Assembly: GCA_000711775.1 (NCBI GenBank)
Contig: ARYC01000247.1
Coordinates: 1 to 64,000 of the forward strand
Source of the DNA: Oxytricha trifallax
Lineage: Eukaryota > Ciliophora > Spirotrichea > Sporadotrichida > Oxytrichidae
DNA: 64,000 nucleotides
Direction: 5' to 3'
A program made the position numbers and the translations under genes. The notes beneath the pieces are model-generated. The model was not told the origin of the DNA, did not search any database, and worked only from the letters and a program-made list of their open reading frames with translations. This document shows positions 31,229-50,100 of the stretch, piece after piece. The number at the start of each line of letters is the position of its first letter. Position 1 is the first letter of the stretch.

Positions 31229-31959
31229 TTTATCTAAAAAGCTTAGATCTGTCTTTTTTCACTATATTTTAATGTATAATGTAGATTACGCTTAAATATT
31301 GTGATGATAATTATACCGTATTATTAAAATTAATGATCCCTATTATAGAATCATTAGTGTACTTTTGGCTATATATAAACTAAAAATTATAATGAATTAT
31401 AATGTTTTCGTTATTTTTAAATCATATTTTATAATTTATTTTAATGTTTTCACTTGATAATAATTTTTTAGAGATCATTATATTATAAATACTTATAAAA
31501 ATATTTTTATAGAAAATAATCATTATATTAAAATTAAAAAATTGCTTAATAAAGTAAAGTTAACTTCTTTAGAATATCAACATCAGGTATGATTTATCAT
31601 ATTCATATTATGCGATTATTTTAATTATGGTAAATTTAAGTTGATTAATGATAAATTAATTAATAATTGAATAAGAGATACAAGTTCTAGTCTATACTTG
31701 TCATGATTATCCGACTTCTCAAATTTAATCATCAAGATTTAACATCAATAACAGTTTTAGTTTGATCCTCGAGATCTTTGATCGATTAGCTTTTTGTTAT
31801 CTTAGCATCTTAAGTAGACACGATTCAACATAAGTTGAAGTATAGCCACTTTAATTTAAGTATCTCTTCTGAGGATCAGTAGAAAAGGGAAATCTTTGCA
31901 TTTTAACTGTAATTATTGATAAGTTATACAAAGATACTTATCAGTTGAGAAAATTTTTC
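31229..31959. other. AT-rich spacer upstream of HK3
   Basis: No gene recognised. The stretch from about 31690 may include more of the fossil TBE described at 31960, but similarity could not be followed by eye. Confidence 0.4.
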
Positions 31960-32200
31960 ATTATTGCTGTGCAATTCCTGCATAATTCACCTGGATTGAC
32001 TTAGTATATATTCAAATTTATACAAGCTCTAAGCTTATGCAGTAAATCTAAAAAATTTTATTATAATTAGACCATTAATTAGCTAAGTTCTTTATTTATT
32101 TTCGCAAATAGCCTAATTTTTCTGCTAACCTCAATAAGACTTCAACTATACCCTATAATCACTTAAACAACTAAGTAAGAGATTTTATATTATATTTGAG
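31960..32200 (-). mobile_element. Fossil TBE end (transposase 5' side)
   Basis: Diverged match to positions about 455-680 of TBE A: TTATGCAGTAAATCT, AAATAGCCTAATTT, AACTATACCCTA and a decayed end ACTAAGTAAGAGATTTTATA where the C4A4 repeat would be. The order and spacing fit the transposase start and terminal repeat in minus orientation. It is much older than the other TBEs. Confidence 0.65.
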
Positions 32201-32736
32201 TAACTAACCAAATTTTTATACTTTATACAAAATTGATAAAACAAAATTTTATTTATAATGAATCAAACCAAAGTTATATGATAATGAAATATAAATAATT
32301 TGTTTTTTTATAGTTAAAAAATTAAATAATTTTGAAAAATGATTTATTTATAATCATAAGTGCAATTATAGATTTGAAATAATTTGAGATATATTATATA
32401 TACAAATGAAAGAATATTCGAGAACATGAATAACTTAATGTTTTTAAAATATTTTTATATTTATTCAAAATTATTTAAATAATTTTATCAATATAATTTA
32501 TAAATGTTTTTGCCAGAAAAATACTAATTTGGCAACAAAAATGCTAAAAACAAATATATTTAAGCCTCCTTAATTTAGAAATTATAATTAAAAACAATAC
32601 GAACAAAGATTTAACTCTAATCACAGAATTGAGTAAAATTTTAATTAAAAAATAAAATAATGATTTATTTAATACTATGTTATTTTACTTTAAAATTTCT
32701 TGGGACTTTTTAAGCAGATTTTAGCATAAGAGAAAA
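32201..32736. other. AT-rich spacer
   Basis: Upstream flank of the secreted-peptide gene; nothing recognised. Confidence 0.5.
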
Positions 32737-33080
32737 ATGAAAGCAAATAATAGAGGAAGTATTATAAGCATCTTGCTAATAGTTTTTTAATAAAATTTTA
32801 ACTAAGAATTTGGTTAATAAAATATATTTAATATTAGTCAAATATTTTCAAATTAGCCTTGGTATTATTGATTTAAACTGCATCCTGTGGACCACTCGCA
32901 ATGGGTATCTGTTACACCGGGTGTAATATTGTATGGGTAGCTTGTGTTTCAGCAGGGGGAGGTGTGGCCGGAGTCTCAACTGGAGGTGCAAGTGTGATCC
33001 CAGCAATTCTCGGATGTAACGCAGCTCAGGGAAGCTGTATGGCCGCTTGCACAGTGGCTCTCGCTCTACCCAGCCCTTGA
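32737..33080 (+). CDS. Secreted cysteine-rich small protein, split by one IES
   Basis: Two MDSs, 32737-32775 and 32858-33080, join through pointer CTTG into an 85-residue frame ending at TGA 33078-33080. The joined N-terminus, MKANNRGSIISILVLLIQTA, is a clear signal peptide. The mature part has seven Cys in ASCGPLAMGICYTGC, WVACVSAGGG, LGCNAAQGSCMAAC and is rich in Ala and Gly. G+C is about twice that of its surroundings. Small Cys-rich proteins with similar C..GC and CNAAQG.C motifs are recalled from other protists and fungi, but no name or function is assigned. It lies between HK3 and HK4 on the opposite strand. Confidence 0.85.
32776..32861. other. IES of the cysteine-rich gene, 86 nt, pointer CTTG
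   Basis: CTTG at 32772-32775 and 32858-32861. Removal joins SIISIL to VLLIQTASC in frame inside the signal peptide. Confidence 0.85.
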
Positions 33081-33647
33081 TCAATTATTTATTTATTTAT
33101 TTTTATTCATAATTTAATTTAATAACAATTCCACAAGGCAAATCACCCAGTTAGATATGAGCAATATATCTCAAGGGAAGTTCGGCATCTTATACTCTGA
33201 GAAGTAAATCCTTTTAGGTTTAAATTTCTAAAAATATTATATAATTAGAGGGATAAGAAAAATCAAATAAAAATATAATCTCAAGACAATCCTTTTATTA
33301 AAAACCCAATAATTGGAATAATAACTTAAATCAAAGTACAACTAATTCTCTAAATGCAACAAATAAATTTTCATTAAATATTAAAGATATATCATCATAT
33401 TCATTTAGAAATGAAAAGAGTATAGAGCAATAATAACAAATTCATTAGGAAAAATATTATTTTTAAGTGAAAATATTTATTTAATCTTATTAAAATTTTA
33501 AATTTCAAGAGGGAATTCACTAAGAAATTGAATATTTTTAATAATTAGTATCTCATTTATATTCTTATTTTATCTATATATATATATATAATTATTGAGT
33601 AAAATACTTAGAATTATTGGGAATTAAATAATAAGATACTAATTAAG
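33081..33647. other. AT-rich spacer with (AT)n run
   Basis: Convergent 3' flanks of the cysteine-rich gene and HK4. An (AT) run lies at about 33575-33590. No gene recognised. Confidence 0.5.
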
Positions 33648-40356
<6,709 letters not shown>

Positions 40357-41680
40357 TCTAATTTGATAATTTTATGTTTTTGTACTAGACTAGGGTTGCT
40401 AAATTATTAACTTTAAATAATAAAAGCTTTCTCTAACTTTATTTTACTTTTGACTAAATTATTTAAGTAGTATTTTATAATTTTGATCTAATTTTTTTTA
40501 AAAAACAATATTCTTATATTACCAAATATGAAAATAGATTTCTGATTTTCTTAAATATTATCAAATTAAAGTTTATTAAAGTATTTTTATATGTCACCAT
40601 ATTATTTCTGAAGATATAGAAATTTATTGTTAATTACATTTCTAGATGTTAGTTATATAATTTAATATAATTTTGTGATCAAGCTTTTTTATTTACAGAA
40701 ATGAGATTAAACTATTTTTAAGATGTATTTTGAAATTAAAAATCATTTTACTAGTTGTAACAAATTTAAATATTAAATTAGAATATTTGTTTAGTCAAGA
40801 TCTTAAATATTTTTTAAAAAAATATACATATATATATTATAAGGTGAAGTTTTTTTAGATGAAGTGAATAATTTGATTAATTAAAATAAAAAAATTCATT
40901 AAACATCATAGAAATGGAAAAAGGTTTTAAGCAAGGTAAAATAATTTTTCTATACTGTTTTAAAGTTTAATTATTTAATAATATAAATAGCAGGAATATA
41001 CATGAAAATCTTGTTAAATATTTAAGAAATTTCGATATAAATCGATTAGAGATAAAATATGAAATAATTATGCGTGACATGCTACATCTATACTAATTCC
41101 ACTTCCTTAAAACCTCTATATGATTTCAACCTCTTTTTAATAAAACACTTACTTATCAATCATGAATATTCATAAAATATAATTTACACAATTTATTAAA
41201 TTTAAATATCACTACCAGTCTATCCTTGATAGGAAAATTTAATTAATACAAAATATTTGAATTTAAATTAAAAAAAATAAATATTAGACATAATAAAAAT
41301 TAATAGTTATTTTTTATAAAAAATTTTGAAATCAAATAATGGTTCCCTTTTAGAAATTTAAATTTGACTTAAGCCAGATGAAGATCGTTAAGTAAAAATG
41401 TTTATACATATAATAAATCTTCTCATTAATCGATGGTCCCAAAGAGGGACGGGCATCATAAAATTTTTCTCAAAATTTTCAAATAATCTAAAGCTATAAA
41501 AACCTCATAATAATTTTACTATTGATAATTTTAGTTCTCTAATGATATTTTAAGGATACTTTAACACAATTAAAATCAAGAATTTTTTTTAATTCACTCA
41601 GAGATAATCAATAAGTTTAAATTAAATTTTATAAATTTTTAATTAATTTTGTTCTTATTTATATTACAAATAACACTCAT
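40357..41680. other. AT-rich spacer
   Basis: Upstream flank of HK4; no gene or repeat recognised. Confidence 0.5.
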
Positions 41681-41685
41681 ATTGT

Positions 41686-41806
41686 TTTGATTCTTGAATA
41701 GAGAGTAGTTAATTTGTCTTAAATTCTATATTTTTAAAAAAAAACAACAAAATTTTAATAGTTCTTCAATTAATCAGATTCAAATTACTTCTCTCTATTC
41801 AAGAAT
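41686..41806. repeat. Small inverted repeat (ATTCTTGAATAGAGAG)
   Basis: ATTCTTGAATAGAGAGTAG at about 41691 pairs with CTCTCTATTCAAGAAT at about 41791. A short MITE or hairpin without coding capacity. Confidence 0.6.
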
Positions 41807-43552
41807 AAAAAAAAATAAGTATTATTTTTAATATAAATAAAAGAGTAAAATCAATTGTATAAGGTAAATCGCTAAATTTTTAATAAATTAAGAATCAATT
41901 AGTATAAGTTAATTAAAACATTATTAATTTAATCTTTTTAAAAAATTTGGGTTTTGAAGGGTTCGAACCTATGTTAAAAAATTATAAATCTGTAGTTGTT
42001 GCCATCTAATATCTACTCAATAATTAGTGTTTGATATTCATTTATCTTTATATATATGTTAAGATTAAATTTAAGAGATAATTTAAGATTTCGTAATTGT
42101 ACTCGTAGAAAATCAAAACAGAACTTTTGAAAATCTCAATATCTAAGAGGAAATTTATCTAAGAATTCCAATTAAAAACAGTAGAATTTCTCATAATACT
42201 AAAGATAATTCAATTTTCAACAAGTAGAAAGCAGTATATTGAAGAATAAAAAAATGACATAAGAAGACAAAAATTATAAAAGAGAAATACTGTAAAACTT
42301 AGAATTTATATCAGAGAGATCCTCGCTCACAAAACCAGAAACTAATAAAATATTTAATAATAGATTTTTAGTTTTAAATTTATAATGATTTGTGAATTTA
42401 TGATAATCTTATACATCTCTCTATTTCTGTAACTTTATATTAACTCCTTATTTTTTCATAAATTTTATCAATGGGGTTTTATGAAAAAAACCAATTAAAA
42501 ATTTGTAAAATTTAATTTAAATTTATTTTTTTGTTGCTGAGTTAATGTAAATTGATGCTTAATATTAATTGTATTGAAGTGTCCTTAAAATATCATTTGA
42601 GACCTAAAATATGCAATAATAAGTTATTATGAAGTTTTTAAAGCTTTTAAGTTATTTTAAATTTTGAGAAAATATTTCATTATGCTCCTCCATAGAAGCC
42701 TTTACCTAATCGGAACAAAAATTTCTTTTACAGTAAATATATATCGTATATTCCTGAATTTATAAATTATAAATTTAGTAAATTTTAGAACTCTTTAAAT
42801 GCATATACTTTCCCATATATAAAACAATAATTATTCTTACGATTATAGAATTTGTGAAATTTAAATGATCATTTAAATTATATCAATTGAATATTTACAC
42901 TTATAAAATAATTTTATTAAAGATATGATAAGGTTTACTGATTATTAAACTTTATATGAACTATTGATATAGCATAATTACATTTATAATAAATAGTTAT
43001 AAACTATAATCATAAAAGAATTACTGATTAAAATATTTTTTTTCCAAATGCATGTTCCTGAATGAAAAATATTTTTAACTAAGCAATGATGAAATTTTTT
43101 AATTAGTATATAATTTTAAGAATTTAAAATGATAAATAAATTTTATGGATTAATTATTCTAAAGATAATTTATTATAGTTAAATATTTTTTAGTATATTT
43201 TCATAATTTAAATAAACTTTAATAAATTAATACTGTCGCTTTAGCCAACCAGATATATATATAAACTTTGACATTTTTATCCATCCATCTCAATATATAT
43301 CCAAGATTCAAATTTAAAAATTTAACTTTATATCTCAACAAATTTTAGATTTTTTAAAATAGCTTAAATTCCTATTTTCATAATCATTAATAATTGTAAA
43401 TCTTTAGAATTTAGAAAAAATGATATTAAATCTTTTTGTAAAAAATATATAAGTCATTTTATTTTTAATGGAATTTTAAATATTAATATTAATTTCATGC
43501 CTATATAGTATCAAGATTTTATATTAATTGTGGCAATCTCTCTAAGTCCTTA
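41807..43552. other. AT-rich spacer with a weak tRNA-like patch
   Basis: No gene recognised. GGGTTCGAACC at 41959-41969 resembles a tRNA T-loop (B box), but no cloverleaf could be folded around it. Confidence 0.45.
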
Positions 43553-43820
43553 ATAAAACCCCATAGATCAATTAAGAAGCGAGGATAGGAGTTAAGAACA
43601 ATTAGATTAAAAATTAAATATAATTGGCTAATAATATAAATAATTAGGCTAAAATCAAATTAACACACCCTGATTGGATTAGTTTATAAGGACAATTAAT
43701 CGAGCCAATAGTTTTAATAATTAGCCCAAACATTATAATTATACGCCAATAATAATTAATTCTTAATTTAATTGTTCTTTACCCCAATTCTCATGTCTTA
43801 ATTGATCTATGGGGTTTTAT
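43553..43820. mobile_element. MITE J with ATAAAACCCCATAGATCAAT ends
   Basis: Terminal inverted repeats of about 75 bp (ATAAAACCCCATAGATCAAT..) enclose AT-rich DNA, 268 bp in all. It lies just beyond the receiver end of HK5. The AAAACCCC in its end recalls TBE ends, but the remainder does not match them. A solitary TCAATGGGGTTTTATG at about 42469 may be another end. Confidence 0.75.
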
Positions 43821-43867
43821 ATTTAATTAATTTTTAATGTGAATAATTTATATGGTAAATAATTGAT

Positions 43868-44176
43868 AATATCATTTATTTAAAGTTGGAGTACCCCGGC
43901 CAATTGATCAGAACTAATAGGTTTGGTTAAAAAATCGTCCATCCCTGCATCAAAACATTTTTATTTAAATTGATCTCCTGTGTAAGCTGTAAGAGCAACA
44001 ATCAAAATTTAAGTGTCTTCAAATTAGTCTGGCATCTTTTCTCTCTCATATTTTAATTCAAATATATAGATAAATTTATATTTTCTGATTTCTTCTGTTG
44101 CTGTAAACCCATCCATAATTGGCATATTGCAATCCATAAGAATTATTTTATAGGATTTTGTATCTTTATTATTGTT
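43868..44176 (-). CDS. HK5 MDS: receiver C-terminal half
   Basis: Reads [60 protein letters not shown]. The phospho-Asp and conserved Lys are present. It starts at pointer TATTGTT (44170-44176). Confidence 0.9.
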
Positions 44177-47100
44177 TAAGCATATTCTAATCTGAAAGAA
44201 TGTGGAAACAATATAAAAGTTGACTTGTTAAAATAAAGTTCACGCATTATTATAGAATTTCCTAAGATAGACTAGATATCTAGTAATTACTATTATAAAT
44301 TGGTAAATTAGCTTCTGTTCATTTAAATTCTTGATATATTTTTGTAAAGCTATTTTATTATGTTAATTTTAATTAAATATATACAGTTTTTAATTAAAAT
44401 AAAAAAGGGTAATGCAAGTTTCATGTTGAATATTCCATAAAATCTTTATATTTTTTTCATCATTTAATTAGCTTTTAATGCTTACCATTTTTTTTTAGTT
44501 TAGCAACCTATAATATTTAAAATTAACTCTTAATCTTAAAAATGAATTGAAGTAAGTTCATAAATAATTGTTTAATTAAAATCTATAGTTTTTTTTTAAT
44601 ACAATTTATGAATTCTATATTACTCCAAATAAAAATTCAACTATAAACAAATGATATATATATATAATTAAGATATTTTAGTTTTTTTCTTTCAATTAAA
44701 TAAAGAAAACTATAATTTATTTTTTTTCTTTGACACTTCTATAAATCAATTTAGCAATAATGCAACTGTCATTTATTAACCAGAAATTTTAATAATAATT
44801 TTAAGTGTTGAGTAAAATTACTAAGACTTTTGGGCAATTAAAATATTATGTTATTTTATAAAATTACGATACCCATATTTTTATTATGTCATTAACATAG
44901 GTTATTTACCAATTGATATATTTTTAAACATAAAGAGTAAGAGTGTATTTTAATTATATTTTAATTATTTCAATAAACAACACAAACAAAATACAATTTA
45001 AATTTTGCTTCTATTTCTATCAACTAATTTAATAAAAAATATTACCAAAATCCTATAGTTTTTTATTAACATTACAGTTTTTACAGAGAGTTTATTATAT
45101 AATTCGTGGAAAATTAAAAAAATGGTGTTTAAAGATTCTAATAAGATTAAGCTAATAATTTATTGGTATTGTTAAAAACTTATTAATTCTGGATATAATA
45201 TTTATAAGATATATATTTAAAGTAAATATTCGACATTTTTAATTGATTATTTAACAGTAGAGCATCGAAAAAATCAGCTTAAAGGAATCTAAATAATTAT
45301 AAGCTAAATTTTATTTCCTTCTATAAAAACATATTTAAATTTTAATTCTATATATATTAATATAACGGAAGTACATAAAAAAAATATTAAACTATATCAT
45401 TATAAAAATTGCTTGAAAACCTAATCTTTAAAAATTGATTAATTTTTCATTTTAAATAGCTAATGTGAACTTAAGAAAATGGCAACTTGATTTCATATAT
45501 TATGATAGTTTTAAAAAAAATTACAAAATACTTATTTTATCAAACTTTAACAATTCCCCATTATAAAACCTCAATTACGTTATGAAACAAGTTTTCGTTT
45601 ATATTGTTACAGCAATTAGGATTCATAAATCTCTTGGTAACCATATTAAAAGCCTCAACCCCATTTGAAGCTTTATCTGATTTTAGTCCAAAATTTAACT
45701 CCAAAATAGCTTAGATAGTGAATATTTATAGTTTTATAAGTATTAAAAACATAAATTATAAGGTAAAATCAATTTCCATTATAATTCAATTTGTGTTTAA
45801 TACTTACAAACTAATTGTAGTGACAATTAGTAAAAATTGTTTAAATTGCCAAGAATTAAAGAATAATCAAGTTTTTCTCTATAGTATTTATTAATACATA
45901 ACTAGTTAAATAATTAAAATCGCACTCCAACCCAAACGATCATAAATTTGAGTTAGAGTGCGGAATAAATTAGAAAATAAATATAAATATATAATCTCTT
46001 TTAAAAATGACATTTCGTTTATTACAAACGACATTAGGTTTTAATTAATAAATCTTAAATCATAAGAAAATAATATATTAAATTTTTTAATTGATTAGTT
46101 TTGAAAATTATCTATATAATCTAATTTAATTATTGTAATATGTAATATATTTATTTATTAATTAAACCTTATGTCGTTTTTAATAAACGAAATGTCATTT
46201 TTAAAAGAGATTATATATTTATATTTATTTTCTAATTTATTCCGCACTCTAACTCAAATTTATGATCGTTTGGGTTGGAGTGCGATTTTAATTATTTAAC
46301 TAGTTATGTATTAATAAATACTATAGAGAAAAACTTGATTATTCTTTAATTCTTGGCAATTAAAACAATTTTTACTCAATATTAAATATATTATCATCTA
46401 CCACTAATATGTCTGCGTGTTTATCACATTCACAACAATATTGCTATTATTAAGCATAGAAAGATTAGTTGCTATCATCTAAAATGTTATTCTCGCTATT
46501 GTTGATTTAGCTATTCTCGATATTGTGATTATTTTGAGTGAGAGTTGGAGCAAATGTACTTTGCATTAATGTTTAAATATAATATTTTGCATAAGAATAA
46601 AACTTCATGATGACAAATATTTAAATTTATAATTTATTCAATAGGGTTAAAATAATTAAAATAGATGAGCCGTAATTACTTTAATTATATGATAAATTAG
46701 TGCATATAATTTTGATTTCTTTTTAATCATAATTATTAAGATCATGATAAAAAAAAATTATTAAGCTATGTTCCATTTATTAATTAATTTATTTTTCCAA
46801 AAAAAATTATATCTAGTATTAATCGGTGCCCAGTGTACATCAGATCAGGGGTGTCTTAAACATTTTAAACTGAATTTTACGCACTTTAATGATTTTCAAA
46901 GTCCTTCACTTCTATTAGACAATTTCCTTCATTAAAGTCTTGGTGAAAACTTAGAAATATTTCGTCGCTCTGAATGATATAATCCTTATTTTAAAAATTA
47001 ATTTGACTTCTAGAGTTAACACCTGAGCTTTTCCGCTCTTCAAAGTTGCTTTTCTTGTAAAATTAATAATCATTTGGAAGAAATTTTTAAATAAATAATT

Positions 47101-50100
47101 TTATTTTTATTTATAGTTTTAGCTAAATTAAATTTGCTAGAATATAGTGAGTTAAAATGATTTGGTTTTAAATATTATTAATTTAAAAAACTATATCCTA
47201 CAGTTATTTAAATGATTATAACCTAAAAATTTATTATTATAAACCAAATTCACATTCCTTAGACTATTTATAAAGATTTTAATTAATCAATTGATCTAAT
47301 TAATTTTATCTAAATAATAGCGACTAATTGGCTTTCTCTTGGAGACTCTAAATCGAGGCTTTCAAAGCAAACATCCTCGGATTGATAAGAATTAATATTA
47401 TTTCTACTAGACTTTTTAGATATTTAGCACGCAATTGTGAATGTAAATCTTGCTCCATCTATATACTCACTATCAATGTATATTTTACCCCCTAGCATCT
47501 CAACCATCCTTTTGCAAATTCCTAATCCAAGTCCTATTCCTGAGGTATTAATTTAATTTGTATTATCTAATTTTCCAAATAATTTAAAAAGTTTATCTTG
47601 ATCTTCTAATTTTACCCCAACAATATTGATTAAATATGTTTTAAAAAATTAACACCGGTGTCTTAAACGCTCACTTTGATTTATTTATCTTTGGCGTCAT
47701 AATTTAAAATTTGATGGGGAGAGTAATTAATTACATCATATAAATTTAAAGCTTAGATTACTTAAATTTAAAGAAATAATTAATTACTTTTAATTTTAAT
47801 ATAATTTATATAAAAACAACAATTAAGATGATAATTTAAGAAGATTTAATTAAATTATTTATTCTTAATTAAAATTATCGACGAAATTATTTTTAAAAAA
47901 ATAAATATTTAACGAATCATAGGACGATTATTTTATGATATAATAAGATAAATATCAATCTAAAGTTATGACAAATTAAAATTCTCATAACATATCAATT
48001 TTATATTGATACTCATATTGCATATTTTATGATTAACTATTTTTTGGAGTATCTAGTTATCCTTATTTTTAATTTTACCAATTTTGAATATATGAATTCC
48101 CCTCCCCCATTAATTACTATATATTTTATAATTGAGAAAGACTTTAATCTCTCCCTAGAATGTGAACTTTAGAGCATTTTATAGCAAGTTAAGCAAAACT
48201 TGTTTTGTTCTTTGTTCATCAATAATTAAATTTTTAGGGATACTTTTTGAAGGAATAAAGTGAACTTTTATACCTTTCTCAGTTGCTCCAACCGAAAACA
48301 TATCTACTAGGTATAATTAATAATTAAAGAAAAATAAAATGTTTAAAGCATCAGAAGAAAAAAAAATACGAGATACTATTATTTCGATGGTAAATTTAAT
48401 TTAAGAATTTATAAATATGTTTTAATTGACTGTTGTAGAGAAACTTGAAAAAGAATATTTTTTAAAACCATCTTAATTATGCATTAATTTAATTAATTAT
48501 TCTTTATAATATTTACAAGCAAATCAAATTAAATGATGAATTTTAACCTACAAATAAATTAAAAGCATCTAAAATACTAAATTCTTGCCTTTCTTATAAT
48601 CAAAACTATAAATCAATTTATTGTACAAAAATATTTGATTAGAGAATAAAAAGATATCTAAGGGCTAATTGACTTTTAAAAAGAATTGATAAATTTATAT
48701 TAAATAATTTTCCCTAATTTATTCCTATTTTATTAAAAATTAGGTCCTGGAATGTTTTCATCAAGTCAACGACAAAAATATTAATAGTTATAAACATATA
48801 AACAGAGTTGTTTATTCTAAATTTCCCATTTTTGATTTGAAAAAAGTCTAAGAGATCATTAACCAAGAATGTGAGAAAGCTTGATGAATTTTAAATGATC
48901 TTAAGAAATTTCTTGCCTCTTTAATCAGAGATAAATAAATCAAGATTGTTTAAGAGACCTTAAATAGCATTAAGGGGTGTCCTCATATCATGGGAGACTG
49001 TAGCTGTCAACATTTCATAGAAATAATTCTCGACTTTAATATTCTCATAGTTGATCATAGTTGTGATTAAAATTATATTAAATAAAAATAAGATGTTCTT
49101 GGTTATTATCATATTATGGGTTTGGTTTTAAAATGGAATTATCGATGTCTAGATTATTTAATTTCTTCATTAATTTAATAATAAATTGTAATTTAATAAT
49201 AAATTGTAATAGATGGTAAGGTACTCTTTTAAAATATTTCTTTTAATATACTCATCTAAGATTAAAAAGAAAATATAAGCTGTCCTATTTTTCTATGTCT
49301 TGCGCTACTTAAAAAAATTATTTTAAATATTAAACTTTGGAAAGCTTAAAAAATTTTGAAGTCCCATCAGCATTTTTTATCTATGATGCTTCAATTAAGC
49401 TAATCTTTTTATTTTAAATATCTTCCAACTCCGCACAGCCCTCTGTTTAATTTTATTTATTTCCGTACTAAAATTCTTCAAGTCTGGGTTCAATTAGGCA
49501 TTATTCTATATGTATAAAATAAAAATCAATCTACTAAGTCATATTAATTATGAAATTAAGACAATTAGATATAGATTTCTCTCTAGTTTAAAAAATGATT
49601 TAAACAAAAATTGATTAACTTAGTGTTCTACTCAAATTTATATGTTTTAATAAAACTTATGAGTGAGTTACTACCTCTTATTATGACTTATCTCTTAAAT
49701 TCTTTATCAAATAGTAATTTGAACATATTCAATAAAGGTATTCATATACTATTTAAAAATTATGATTCTAAAATATTTCTAACTAAGTCCTAATTCTCTT
49801 GCTTAATTTAACAATCTTGTTCAATTTTCTAGAAAGGTAAATATTATCTTTAATTTTATTTGAGTTAACTTTCTTGACCTATCTTTTTTTATTTGATTTT
49901 AGAATCTTTTTCTTATAATTGTATTTCTATTTTCTACTTAATCATAAGAATATTTTATAAAATTATCACATTTAACAAAATAAATAACATAAACTTTTGA
50001 AATATGTGTCTCATTAAAATATTTTATATTTAAATAATGTGCATTATATTTTTGTTTTGCAGGGTAAACCTGCAAAATTCAAAGCTAGTTTACAAAAGAT

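Noticed and set aside
32848-33084. Minus-strand open frame over the cysteine-rich gene
   Set aside because: The plus strand joins through a pointer to a signal peptide and ends at TGA; the minus frame is its shadow.
41940-42060. Possible tRNA gene (GGGTTCGAACC)
   Set aside because: Only a T-loop-like motif is present; acceptor, D and anticodon stems could not be drawn on either strand.
49611-49793. Plus-strand 60-codon open frame
   Set aside because: AT-rich IES DNA with chance openness, in the region between HK5 PAS and linker segments.
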